Shown here: in pieces, positions 1 to 8,018 of the stretch
Numbering within the stretch: position 1 is the first letter of the stretch
How the letters are laid out: each line of letters starts with the position of its first letter
DNA from: a virus
DNA length: 26,583 nt
Reading direction: 5' to 3' (one strand)
IMG/VR virus record: IMGVR_UViG_3300046007_004675
Coordinates: 1 to 26,583 of that record
Notes under the pieces: generated by a model
Told to the model about the DNA's origin: nothing
The model's input: the letters and a program-made list of their open reading frames with translations, nothing else
Databases searched by the model: none
Translations under genes and position numbers: made by a program

Positions 1-1450
1 TTGACCCACTTGACCCACTTGACCCACTTGATCCACTTGTACCACTGGTACCACTTGTACCGCTAGTGCCGCTTGTACCACTAGTGCCATTTGTACCATT
101 AGTGCCGTTTGTACCATTTGATCCACTTGACCCACTTGATCCACTTGATCCACTAGTACCGCTTGTACCGCTTGTACCACTTGTACCACTTGTTCCGCTT
201 GTACCACTAGTACCGCTTGTACCACTTGTGCCGCTTGTACCACTGGTGCCATTTGTCCCATTACTACCGGATGATCCACTATTACCAGATGATCCACTTG
301 TACCGCTTGTACCACTTGTACCACTTGTTCCACTAGTACCACTTGTGCCACTGGTGCCATTTGTGCCGCTTGTGCCGTTTGAACCACTGCTTCCACTTAT
401 ACCAGATGTGCCACTTGTGCCACTAGATCCGCTCGATCCACTTGACCCACTGGTACCACTCGTACCACTAGTACCACTGGTGCCACTAGATCCGCTTGTA
501 CCACTTGTACCACTTGATCCACTTGTACCACTTGATCCGCTGCTACCACTTGTACCACTTGATCCATTTGTACCACTTGTGCCACTAGATCCGCTTGTAC
601 CACTGGTGCCACTGCTACCACTAGTACCGTTTGTGCCACTTGTACCACTGGTACCACTTGTACCACTAGTACCACTTGTTCCGCTACTACCACTTGTTCC
701 GCTGCTTCCACTGGTGCCTGATCTACCGCTTGATCCTCTTGTGCCACTTGTGCCGGTTGTACCGCTTGTAGTACTTGTACCACTTGATCCGCTTGATCCA
801 TCTAATAAACCACTACTACCGCTTGTACCACTGCTTCCATTTTCTCCACTAGTTCCACTGGTTCCTATATCGCCACTTTGACCGCTACTACCACCCTCAC
901 CATTTGTACCGCTTGTGCCTTGACTACCACTGGTACCTGAAGATGTGCTTGTACCGCTTGTGCCGCTTGTATTGCTTGTTCCGCTTGATCCAGCTGATCC
1001 TTTTTCTCCGCTACTACCACTACTACCACTGGTGCCTGTGCCTGAAGTACCACTGGTGCTGATATTACCGCTTACACCTATGATGTATCCGCATGCATCA
1101 AACGAAAAAGTTATGGTTGCGGTATTATCATTATTGAGTACTATTGTTTCTGGTATTAATTGATTGAAATTCTCGTCGTATGTTTGAATTAATACTAGAT
1201 CTGAGTTTAAATTATGATCAAATACCCAAGTTTTTGATTTTTGATCGCATGGTATTTGTTTAGTAGCAACATTGTTGAAAAACTGAGAACTGGTTCGACA
1301 ATAAATAATTTTACGTAATTCGTCGATTATTTTAAGAAACAGCTCTGTGGTAGGATCTTTAAAAGTCGCTGTTAATTTTTTATAATCATACAGAGCATTA
1401 TCCAATTTTATTGGAGAAACCTCGCATGGATCTTTCTTTAATGTTGACAT
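1..1450 (-). CDS. Collagen-like Gly-X-Y repeat fibre protein, 3' end beyond window
   Basis: The frame is open for 483 codons from ATG at 1450 to the left edge and has no stop, so the C-terminus is missing. Residues 1-124 form a non-repetitive head; its second half (TWVFDHNL, then LIPETIVLNNDNTATITFSF) resembles a small beta domain common in phage tail fibres. From about residue 125, glycine recurs every third residue for roughly 358 residues, mainly as Gly-Thr-Ser and Gly-Ser-Ser with occasional Asn, Gln, Glu or Lys and essentially no proline. Codons for the repeat are varied (ACA/ACC/ACT, AGT/AGC/TCA, GGT/GGC/GGA), which argues for selection on the protein. The gene follows the gp15-like gene in the same direction. 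A virion fibre or adhesion role is inferred. The plus-strand frame full of Pro-Leu-Val is only its mirror. Confidence 0.88.
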   Translation of the reverse strand, partial: MSTLKKDPCEVSPIKLDNALYDYKKLTATFKDPTTELFLKIIDELRKIIYCRTSSQFFNNVATKQIPCDQKSKTWVFDHNLNSDLVLIQTYDENFNQLIPETIVLNNDNTATITFSFDACGYIIGVSGNISTSGTSGTGTSGSSGSSGEKGSAGSSGTSNTSGTSGTSTSSGTSGSQGTSGTNGEGGSSGQSGDIGTSGTSGENGSSGTSGSSGLLDGSSGSSGTSTTSGTTGTSGTRGSSGRSGTSGSSGTSGSSGTSGTSGTSGTSGTSGTNGTSGSSGTSGTSGSSGTSGTNGSSGTSGSSGSSGTSGSSGTSGTSGSSGTSGTSGTSGTSGSSGSSGSSGTSGTSGISGSSGSNGTSGTNGTSGTSGTSGTSGTSGTSGTSGSSGNSGSSGSNGTNGTSGTSGTSGTSGTSGTSGTSGTSGTSGTSGTSGSSGSSGSSGSNGTNGTNGTNGTSGTSGTSGTSGTSGTSGSSGSSGSSGS

Positions 1451-1519
1451 TTCTTATAAATATAACGATACGGTTAAGTAACACCGTGTAAGTGTTAAAA
1501 ACATAAATATTAATTATAT

Positions 1520-2908
1520 TTAATTAAATAGAGAAATTGGTATTCTTCTCCACTGTCCTGCGCTGTATATATAAAAATAATTACCGTCGTAGCTTACCCA
1601 ACCATCTTCACCATAATCTGATGATTGATATGGTACTTGATGATAGAATTTGTCAGGAAATCTTTGAAATACTCTAAAAGCGGTATTTATTGGTCTTTTA
1701 TTTGCAGTTGTGTAAATAGGATTGCCATTGCAATCGTATCCACTGATATAGGTTTGACTATTATAGTCATAATCAAATGTAGCAATTTCTCTTTTTAACC
1801 ACCCCGCTGGATATTGATAAACATAGATATATTTAGAATCATATGCTAACCAACCATTTTCTCCATAATCGGTGATAGATTTTGGAGCTGGATGAAATGG
1901 TGTTTTGGTAACACCTTCAAAACTGGGTTGTATTTTATTATATCCGTCTAAATTTGTTACTTTATTTACGTTTAGTGCCATTGTACCTTGACCTGTTACA
2001 TCTGTGTAATCCAATGGACTATCTTTTAAATTGTTGCTATTCTTAATAATATTGTTTGAAATGTTTTCCATTTCACCTGCACTAGCAATTGCATTTTCTT
2101 GCAACATTACTTTTCTTACTGTAAATAGCTTTTGAGTGGTATTTTTTACCCCGTCTAAATTTGTTATGTAATTTTCATTTAACAAATATGCATTGACATT
2201 TATATCAAATGATGTTTTGATATTACGATCTTCACCTTCATTGATTTCTTGTTCGATGCTATAACTGTCTATTCTGGCTCTGAACTTAAATCTTTCTGCG
2301 TCTCCCCAGTAATCTTTAGCTGCATAATTGATTTGTTCCAACAGCTTATTGTTTTGATCTACATAATCAGTCCAAATGATACATTCGTATGTAATATTTA
2401 CTTGAACTGGTAAACTTACACTGTAAATTTGTTTGGTTGGCTTGCTTGCAAACGCACCTTTGTTCATCAAATCAAATCTGTCATATTTGTTTTTCTCGCT
2501 ATAATTCATTATGGTTTCATAACTCAAATAACGATTAAATGTTGCAAGATCTTTGTTATTTTCTACACTTTTTCTACGAATCATAACAGCTGGCAACAAT
2601 ATTTTGCCTTGATTGTCTCTGATATGACCAAACTTTTTCATAGCAAACCATCTTTCTGGATTGCCATATATAATTGGCACCTTGACAACTTCACCATTAT
2701 CGTTTACTTGTAGTCTTAAAGTACTATCTAATGTGTTGATAATAGCTGTATCAACGTCCAATAACGTTACAGTAAAATTCTTTTGTTTATCTGTATCACG
2801 ACGAGTTGCGTTGGCTCTATTATAGAACTTTTTAACATCTGATTGCGCAGATGCGTTTTCAATAGGATTTGGTGGCGGATTTGTATTAGTATTTGGACCC
2901 CAAGACAT
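1520..2908 (-). CDS. gp15: Tail completion/sheath stabilizer gp15-like protein with C-terminal repeats
   Basis: A 462-residue protein that directly follows the gp14-like gene with a 3-base gap, matching the T4 order 13-14-15. Residues 45-250 have the look of T4 gp15: VKVPIIYGNPERWFAM near 76-90, LLPAVMIRR near 104-112, YECIIWTDYVDQ near 174-185, and a strand-rich part ending NVNAYLL near 243. In T4, gp15 caps the sheath and tube and joins the tail to the head neck. T4 gp15 is about 272 residues; this protein carries about 200 more. The extension includes two copies of a motif, DYGENGWLAYDSKYIYVY (347-364) and DYGEDGWVSYDGNYFYIY (431-448), each followed by W-x-R-x-x-I-x-x-F. Such motifs occur in phage fibre and surface proteins. 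The gp15 assignment rests on position plus weak similarity. Confidence 0.68.
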   Translation of the reverse strand: MSWGPNTNTNPPPNPIENASAQSDVKKFYNRANATRRDTDKQKNFTVTLLDVDTAIINTLDSTLRLQVNDNGEVVKVPIIYGNPERWFAMKKFGHIRDNQGKILLPAVMIRRKSVENNKDLATFNRYLSYETIMNYSEKNKYDRFDLMNKGAFASKPTKQIYSVSLPVQVNITYECIIWTDYVDQNNKLLEQINYAAKDYWGDAERFKFRARIDSYSIEQEINEGEDRNIKTSFDINVNAYLLNENYITNLDGVKNTTQKLFTVRKVMLQENAIASAGEMENISNNIIKNSNNLKDSPLDYTDVTGQGTMALNVNKVTNLDGYNKIQPSFEGVTKTPFHPAPKSITDYGENGWLAYDSKYIYVYQYPAGWLKREIATFDYDYNSQTYISGYDCNGNPIYTTANKRPINTAFRVFQRFPDKFYHQVPYQSSDYGEDGWVSYDGNYFYIYSAGQWRRIPISLFN

Positions 2909-2911
2909 AAA

Positions 2912-3481
2912 TTATGTTTGTCTTTCTACTAGGTTAATTTTGCTTAGTCTTGTGTAATGAGTATTAACAATCAAACTCCAAGACTTATCAGGATGACCAC
3001 CCAAGAATTGTTCTTGAACTACGTTATCAATTTCATAATAACGTTCATTGTAAAGCACCAAATCGCCAATTTCTGGGAAATAGTTCGTGGTAATACAATC
3101 ACGTTCTCTAAATCTGTAAACAATATCTTGTTTTCTATCAGGTCCATATCCTTGATTTTCTGTGTTAATGTCTTCACGTTGCACCAAACAACTCAAGTCT
3201 ATACCAGAGTAAAAAACCTTACCCTTGTCACTACTGCTTTCACCGTAGATATTGGTATTGGTTTCATAAGCTGCAATTTTAAATACTTGTACAACGCATT
3301 CGATTATATCACCGATTAATTCAGAATTAACACTTCCCAAAAAATTTATATCTCTTGGAGAAAAGTATCTACCGGGAGAATAATTATTGTTATAAATACC
3401 CACATCTTTACGTGTAGATGTCCAGTATTGCTTAAAAGCTGGATTTTGTTTAGGGTATTGTGGTGATACAGGTGCTGCCAT
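2912..3481 (-). CDS. gp14: Neck protein gp14-like
   Basis: A 189-residue protein between the gp13-like and gp15-like genes with gaps of only 3 bases on each side, so the three are surely co-transcribed. In T4, gp14 forms part of the neck that closes the packaged head and accepts the tail. The segment IIECVVQVFKIAAYETNTN, the following charged linker and DIVYRFRERDCITTNYFPEIGDLVLYNERYYEID fragments (about residues 118-152) fit a beta-rich neck protein, shorter than the 256-residue T4 gp14. An AGGA lies seven bases before the ATG, one of the few recognisable Shine-Dalgarno-like sites in the window. Assignment is by order and partial resemblance. Confidence 0.68.
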   Translation of the reverse strand: MAAPVSPQYPKQNPAFKQYWTSTRKDVGIYNNNYSPGRYFSPRDINFLGSVNSELIGDIIECVVQVFKIAAYETNTNIYGESSSDKGKVFYSGIDLSCLVQREDINTENQGYGPDRKQDIVYRFRERDCITTNYFPEIGDLVLYNERYYEIDNVVQEQFLGGHPDKSWSLIVNTHYTRLSKINLVERQT

Positions 3482-3484
3482 AAA

Positions 3485-4714
3485 TTATCCTATATAAATG
3501 TGTAGTGGTACTCTGGAAAGCATCTTATTCATTTCTTCGCTTTCCTTACCTTTATTTTCCAATTGATTGACTCGCAAGGTTTTTTCCAACATATCTCTCA
3601 ATTTATCAAGCAATGTGTCTTTTTCCTCCTTGGCTTCAGAACGTAACTCCGCACCGTCAAGAGTTACTTCGCCACCTGGAATTGGTACTGTACTATATTT
3701 TTGTAATATACGTCCCAATGTTTCTTTGCACAAAGCCAAGAAATATTTCTTGATCCACTGTTTGCCTGGTTGATTTATCTTACAATATGTACAGTATTCG
3801 TATGGTATATCACTTGGATCGCTAATGTATTCATAACGAGATCCACTATAAAAGTTGGTAATATCACGTTCACTTTCAACTATATAATCTATATAAACTT
3901 TGAAATTGTCGGTTGGAATTGGAAATATTCTCAACTTATTATTACCTAGAATTTCAAAACTATATGCGCTTTTACGAACCATATCATTAAACTCAATAGC
4001 TTGTACACGTTCCAAGTCTTCAAAGATCGGAGTCATTAAGAATTGTGTAGCAGGACTGTATGCGCTAAATCCCATTTCTGTTAGTACGTTACTATAACTC
4101 ATACCAGTCATACTAAACGGATCATAAATACGAGCAATTGCTGGCGGTCTTTGGTGAAATACACGTTTAACTTCGATACGAGAGCCTGTCAAGTGTTCAA
4201 TATCTTTACCAATCAATTGATTTAAGTCATAAACTTGTTGTGTGCTGCTTGGATTAACACTGCCACTGACAGTAATATAATTGCGTTTAACTTCATATTC
4301 GCCACCAACAAGTGCTTCTGCACCATATTGTTTGCTCAATTGAATTATAAAAGGCAATCCTGTACTTTTTACTCCTAGACCTGTTAAATTTTTGTATTGG
4401 TTTTGTGGTAATCCTTGTAAATTTACCATATTATTAACGATGTTGAATTCGTTAACTACACGGTTATATTCCAATACAGATTCTTCAAAACAGGCATAAA
4501 AATTAACATCGATCATTTCAATATCGACAATAGGATAACCCAAACGTTTTGCTGCCCACATAGCACTACTACTACAATCATTTTCAAAAGTAGTTTCGCC
4601 AGATCCTGTGTTACAACTTTCGCTTAAGTAATAACCAAATGGCACAGTGTTTTGAGTAACACTACTACCACTCCCAGGCCATCTTACCCTATCTTGATCT
4701 AAATTAGCACTCAT
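3485..4714 (-). CDS. gp13: Neck protein gp13-like
   Basis: A 409-residue protein that heads the neck trio. The N-terminal motif RVRWPGSGSS (residues 9-18), then the PFGYY segment and AAKRLGYPIVDIEMIDVNF (near 54-72), is typical of neck proteins annotated as gp13 in marine T4-like phages, where the fold binds the portal side of the neck. The C-terminal part (about 310-400) is helical and charged, with KKYFLALCKETLGRIL followed by a coiled-coil-like KEEKDTLLDKLRDMLEKTL. The box TATTTATA ends four bases before the ATG. T4 gp13 is about 309 residues, so this version is longer. A neck role is likely; the exact T4 numbering is less certain. Confidence 0.7.
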   Translation of the reverse strand: MSANLDQDRVRWPGSGSSVTQNTVPFGYYLSESCNTGSGETTFENDCSSSAMWAAKRLGYPIVDIEMIDVNFYACFEESVLEYNRVVNEFNIVNNMVNLQGLPQNQYKNLTGLGVKSTGLPFIIQLSKQYGAEALVGGEYEVKRNYITVSGSVNPSSTQQVYDLNQLIGKDIEHLTGSRIEVKRVFHQRPPAIARIYDPFSMTGMSYSNVLTEMGFSAYSPATQFLMTPIFEDLERVQAIEFNDMVRKSAYSFEILGNNKLRIFPIPTDNFKVYIDYIVESERDITNFYSGSRYEYISDPSDIPYEYCTYCKINQPGKQWIKKYFLALCKETLGRILQKYSTVPIPGGEVTLDGAELRSEAKEEKDTLLDKLRDMLEKTLRVNQLENKGKESEEMNKMLSRVPLHIYIG

Positions 4715-4771
4715 TAATTATAAATATCTAAACAACAAAAATATACAGTTTATAATTTGTTAATTCACATA

Positions 4772-6091
4772 TCATATTTTTTCATCCGTTTTATCAGCTG
4801 TACCTTTCAATTTACTTGATATTTTATTTAAATAATTCTTGATTTTATCTTTATAGATCTGTTTAGCAGTAATATTGTTTGGCTCTGTTGGTGCGCGATC
4901 ACCCCAATGAATTTTTTGTGTAAAATACTTATCTCCAAATCTTTTCCTCAATTCCTTGGTTCTTATTACGAATGTATCTTCTGGTCCCTTATTTTGTATT
5001 ATACCCAAGGCAAATGCGTCTTTTAATCTAAATCCCTTCATCTTTAATCCGGCGATTACACCCACGGGTTTACCTGTATCAGGATCAATTGGTCGATCAC
5101 TATCGTCTAAAAATCTCAAATCGGTTCTATCTGCATCAATTACTTTATAACCACGATAATATTCTGGTAATTCATCAAATATTGCGGAAATATTACCACC
5201 AGCCTTCAAATATTTTTCACATTCTATATTGTTTTGTAAAGTTTCTTTTCTTGAAAAAGTCATATGTGGTTTTGAAGGATCTTCAAGACTTTGCATTGCC
5301 CATTTAAACACGGCTGTATAGTCATAAAATTTAACATCTGGATTTGCAGATTTCCAACTTTCCAATTTTTTATGAAAATCAAGATCGCTCGTACCGTTTA
5401 ATCTAACCGATAACTTTAAATTGTATTTAGCAGCCACTTTTTTCAAAAACTCCATTTCAATTTGCAATCTTTCAATGAAGTCTTCAGGACGCATTGGATT
5501 CAATATTCTACCACGTTTACCTTCGGGTCCGGGTCTACCTTTGCCATAAAATCTATCTATAATTTTTGGATCTGTAGGAATATTTTTCATCTCATCAGAT
5601 GTCAATTTGTCACCAAACAACCAACGAGTTTTTCTAGCTCTTGCTGCTAATTTTGCTTTTAGATATGCAGGGTTACCAGCAAAATTCAAACAACCAGCGT
5701 TACATTCCGGACTTTTCTTTGGACACACTTCGTGACCTGATGAATCAGAGGGAGCCAAATATAAAATTGCAGTCAAATATCCTTTGTCATCTAAGAAAGA
5801 CTTCAGTGTTTTTGGATCGTTTAATACACTCAACAGTTTTAATCTTCCTTGAGTGTCTCGGGCAATATTCTTCATTAATTCGGCCAACTCAAAACTAATA
5901 GGCTCCTTTTTGTTCGCTTCAGTCAAACATATCTTTAAATTGTTATCGGTATCATTTATAGCTTCATATAGAGATTGATTTACGCAATTTTTACATTCAC
6001 ATACAAACGTATCTAGTGGGATAATACTGTCATCAGGTAACCCAAGTGTTTCGTACATTTTAACTTCTGTTAATAAATCAATAAATTTCAT
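4772..6091 (-). CDS. GP88-like cysteine-cluster protein with putative capsid-targeting start
   Basis: A 439-residue protein. Residues about 105-360 match the pattern of the phage GP88 family (recalled from memory): ILYLAPSDSSGHEVCP, cysteines at 123, 130 and 134, RARKTRWLF (151-159), VRLNGTSDLDF (229-239), FYDYTAVFKWA (255-265), HMTFSRKE (276-283), then GGNISAIF and VIDADRTDLRFLD (317-329). The cysteine group suggests metal or iron-sulphur binding. Extra cysteines sit at 31, 33 and 36. The function of the family is unknown. The N-terminus MKFIDLLTEV matches the putative capsid-targeting signature shared by six other minus-strand proteins, with LTE as a possible gp21 site. The start overlaps the stop of the preceding gene by four bases (ATGA), implying translational coupling. 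Confidence 0.8.
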   Translation of the reverse strand: MKFIDLLTEVKMYETLGLPDDSIIPLDTFVCECKNCVNQSLYEAINDTDNNLKICLTEANKKEPISFELAELMKNIARDTQGRLKLLSVLNDPKTLKSFLDDKGYLTAILYLAPSDSSGHEVCPKKSPECNAGCLNFAGNPAYLKAKLAARARKTRWLFGDKLTSDEMKNIPTDPKIIDRFYGKGRPGPEGKRGRILNPMRPEDFIERLQIEMEFLKKVAAKYNLKLSVRLNGTSDLDFHKKLESWKSANPDVKFYDYTAVFKWAMQSLEDPSKPHMTFSRKETLQNNIECEKYLKAGGNISAIFDELPEYYRGYKVIDADRTDLRFLDDSDRPIDPDTGKPVGVIAGLKMKGFRLKDAFALGIIQNKGPEDTFVIRTKELRKRFGDKYFTQKIHWGDRAPTEPNNITAKQIYKDKIKNYLNKISSKLKGTADKTDEKI

Positions 6092-6354
6092 ATGTGTTTT
6101 GTTATTCTTACTTTTAGATTACCTGTGCCTTTTATTACACGGTGGTATGTTTCTTTAGGTATAAATATTGTTTCTTTAAGTAATTGTGGTAAATTATTAT
6201 CTAATTGAAAGTGCCAATTGTTATTTTCTATAACTTCAACGGTTCTGTCTTCACGATCTATATGCCATTCCAGTTCGTGAGTAGCTACATCGGAACTAAA
6301 TTCTCTTATATACTGACTGTTACCCAGTGGGTTTTCTATAAACGGTAGACTCAT
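6088..6354 (-). CDS. Small cupin-like protein
   Basis: An 88-residue protein between two minus-strand genes, overlapping the upstream gene by one base and the downstream GP88-like gene by four. The pattern ELEWHIDREDRTVEVIE (27-43), a WHFQLDN strand, and FIPKETYHRVIKGTGNL (64-80) looks like a single short cupin barrel, with His31 and His71 as possible metal ligands. Small cupin-like proteins of this kind occur in marine T4-like phages; no function is known to me. Its tight packing suggests co-production with the GP88-like protein. Confidence 0.6.
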   Translation of the reverse strand: MSLPFIENPLGNSQYIREFSSDVATHELEWHIDREDRTVEVIENNNWHFQLDNNLPQLLKETIFIPKETYHRVIKGTGNLKVRITKHI

Positions 6355-6962
6355 TACCAGTATTTACCTTTACCTTTATTACCCAACGATTTCATTCTAT
6401 GACTTCTGCAACTCCAATATCCAGCCGTTGTTCTATCTTTCTTTTGACTACATCTGTGTCTAGCTGCAAAACTCTTACGACGAGCCTTGCTACTAGCTCT
6501 GCTTCTCATATTTGGATCTCCAAATGTTACTTTTTTAACTTTGCCATTCTTAGATTTAACATATACAGCATATTTTTTAGGACCGCCGGGTGTTCTAAAT
6601 GGTCTACTTAAATTAACAGTGCGTCCTCTATGCTTAAGTTCCATCAATAAATCTTCTTCGTCTTCGATAGGCGCATCCAAATACACTTCTCTACCTTCAA
6701 ATATAGCCTTTTTACCCAAATCACTTTCAACCAATTCAGCGTCAGCGTCACACAATTCTATTAAATTTTGAAAATACAAAGTACGAACTTCTTCGATTAA
6801 ATCAAAATAAGACTCACTATAGGTTCTAAAAATGTTTTCGCTAAGTGGAATTTTATTGTCAATATGATAACGTAAATAAGAACTCATCACTGGTTCTATG
6901 TTCTTAGGATGTGCCATCGGACACAACGAATCGTTCTCTATTAAGTCATTAAGTTTGATCAT
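6354..6962 (-). CDS. Conserved phage protein with basic Cys/Arg-rich C-terminal domain and putative capsid-targeting start
   Basis: A 202-residue protein and the first of the leftward accessory group. The N-terminus MIKLNDLIEN matches the putative capsid-targeting signature, with LIE as a possible cleavage site. The middle (about 30-110) is acidic and helical. The C-terminal 85 residues hold SRPFRTPGGPKKYAVYV (119-135), KVTFGDPNM (143-151) and RRKSFAARHRC (161-171), followed by a strongly basic tail with GYWSCRSHRMKSL. This C-terminal arrangement recurs in T4-like phage proteins of unknown function and could bind nucleic acid or metal. The gene starts divergently from the plus-strand lipoprotein gene across a 45-base gap that contains facing TATAAATA-type boxes. 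Confidence 0.72.
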   Translation of the reverse strand: MIKLNDLIENDSLCPMAHPKNIEPVMSSYLRYHIDNKIPLSENIFRTYSESYFDLIEEVRTLYFQNLIELCDADAELVESDLGKKAIFEGREVYLDAPIEDEEDLLMELKHRGRTVNLSRPFRTPGGPKKYAVYVKSKNGKVKKVTFGDPNMRSRASSKARRKSFAARHRCSQKKDRTTAGYWSCRSHRMKSLGNKGKGKYW

Positions 6963-6965
6963 ATT

Positions 6966-6973
6966 GATAAATA
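6966..6973 (+). promoter_or_regulatory. Possible T4-type late promoter box (GATAAATA), rightward
   Basis: GATAAATA differs by one base from the T4 late consensus TATAAATA and ends 34 bases before the ATG of the plus-strand lipoprotein gene. It faces the matching leftward box at 6996-7003. AT-rich DNA makes chance matches possible. Confidence 0.35.
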
Positions 6974-6995
6974 TTAGTTTTATTATAAAAAATAA

Positions 6996-7003
6996 TATTT
7001 ATA
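6996..7003 (-). promoter_or_regulatory. Possible T4-type late promoter box (TATAAATA), leftward
   Basis: On the minus strand this reads TATAAATA, an exact match to the T4 late promoter consensus, ending 33 bases before the ATG at 6962. It also lies four bases before the plus-strand ATG at 7008, where it reads TATTTATA. That reversed form recurs before other starts, so its role as a promoter is uncertain. Confidence 0.4.
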
Positions 7004-7007
7004 TTAT

Positions 7008-7973
7008 ATGAACTTTAAAAAACAACTGTTTTACACCATCGTAATTTTAATACTAACCGGTTGTATTTCGTCTGAAGTTAGACCGGCGAAGCAAGTTACA
7101 ACTGCACAAGACGCTGTTGCTAAACAAGAAGCCAAAGTAGATAATACGATGGTAGAGTTGGAAAAAGTAGAAAAAGGCAAACGTGTACAAGCATCGTCTT
7201 TGTCTATAGGTATTCAACACTCTTTAAGTCAAGTAACAAACCCGTCAGTACAAGTAGATACTGCTAAATCACTCAATGAACGTGTAATTTCTATAGTTGG
7301 ATCACCACACATAGATGAAATTAAACGTATAAAAGCTACCGTTGATTTATTAAACAGTCAAGTTGCTGAGGAAAGAAAAAAGGGTGATCAATTACTATCA
7401 CAACGTGACGAAATCATAAACAAATTGCAAAAAGAAAAGTCTGCTTTGAAAGAAAAGTATGACGATGAATTATGGCAAATGACTGATAAAGCAAAAGAAA
7501 TTGCAAAAGAAGCTGATCAAAGCAAGGCTACTTTGGATGCTATGAGTGGTATGTTTGGTCTTAATGCTGTATTTTGGGGTTTAAAAAAGTTCTTTGTTAG
7601 TGCAATGACCGCAATTATCATATTTGTTGTGGTATTTGTTATATTAAGAATATTAGCAACAGTACATCCAGCAGCTGGTGCAGCATTTAGTATATTTAAT
7701 ATGATTGGTTCTGGATTACTAAGTTTGGTAAAAGCATTAACTCCACATGCATTTGAATTGGCTAACTTCGCTTCAAAAGACAAAGTTGATGAATTCAAGT
7801 CTCCACTTGTTAAAATAGTTGATGTAATTCAAGAACTAAAAGAAAAACAAAAAGAATCTCCTGATAGAGTATATCCATTGACTGAAGTATTGAAAAGATT
7901 TGATAAAGAAATGGATAGTTCCGAAAAAGAATTGATTGATGATATTCTAAAAGAACAAAAGTGGATTAAATAA
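7008..7973 (+). CDS. Phage lipoprotein with coiled coil and membrane segment
   Basis: A 321-residue protein. The start has Lys4-Lys5, a hydrophobic core and the lipobox Leu-Thr-Gly-Cys with Cys at 19, a clear type II signal peptide, so the mature protein would be lipid-anchored. Residues 100-175 are charged and helical with heptad-like leucines (ERKKGDQLLSQRDEIINKLQ), a likely coiled coil. A strong hydrophobic segment follows (about 197-218, SAMTAIIIFVVVFVILRILA), then a Gly/Ala-rich hydrophobic stretch (221-245) and a charged helical tail. It is the first gene of the rightward block and precedes the MscS-like gene. Roles in lysis, superinfection exclusion or as a membrane partner of the next two gene products are all possible; I recognise no family. 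Confidence 0.8.
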   Translation: MNFKKQLFYTIVILILTGCISSEVRPAKQVTTAQDAVAKQEAKVDNTMVELEKVEKGKRVQASSLSIGIQHSLSQVTNPSVQVDTAKSLNERVISIVGSPHIDEIKRIKATVDLLNSQVAEERKKGDQLLSQRDEIINKLQKEKSALKEKYDDELWQMTDKAKEIAKEADQSKATLDAMSGMFGLNAVFWGLKKFFVSAMTAIIIFVVVFVILRILATVHPAAGAAFSIFNMIGSGLLSLVKALTPHAFELANFASKDKVDEFKSPLVKIVDVIQELKEKQKESPDRVYPLTEVLKRFDKEMDSSEKELIDDILKEQKWIK

Positions 7974-8018
7974 ATTAATATTTATATTTATTATATAATT
8001 GTTTTGGATTGTTAACAA

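Noticed and set aside
66-881. Plus-strand ORF rich in Pro-Leu-Val
   Set aside because: It is the mirror of the Gly-Thr-Ser/Gly-Ser-Ser repeat on the minus strand, which has a proper ATG, a non-repetitive head domain and the operon direction.
397-1053. Minus-strand ORFs with Gln/Val/Ala repeats in another frame
   Set aside because: They are frame-shifted readings of the same 9-base repeats and lack any start context.
1-1060. Tandem short repeats as a possible CRISPR array or satellite
   Set aside because: The period is 9 bases with codon-level variation and no spacers; it is protein-coding.
1471-1496. Weak hairpin TAACAC/GTGTTA between the gp15-like and fibre genes
   Set aside because: The stem is only six bases and not followed by a clear U run; I do not call a terminator.
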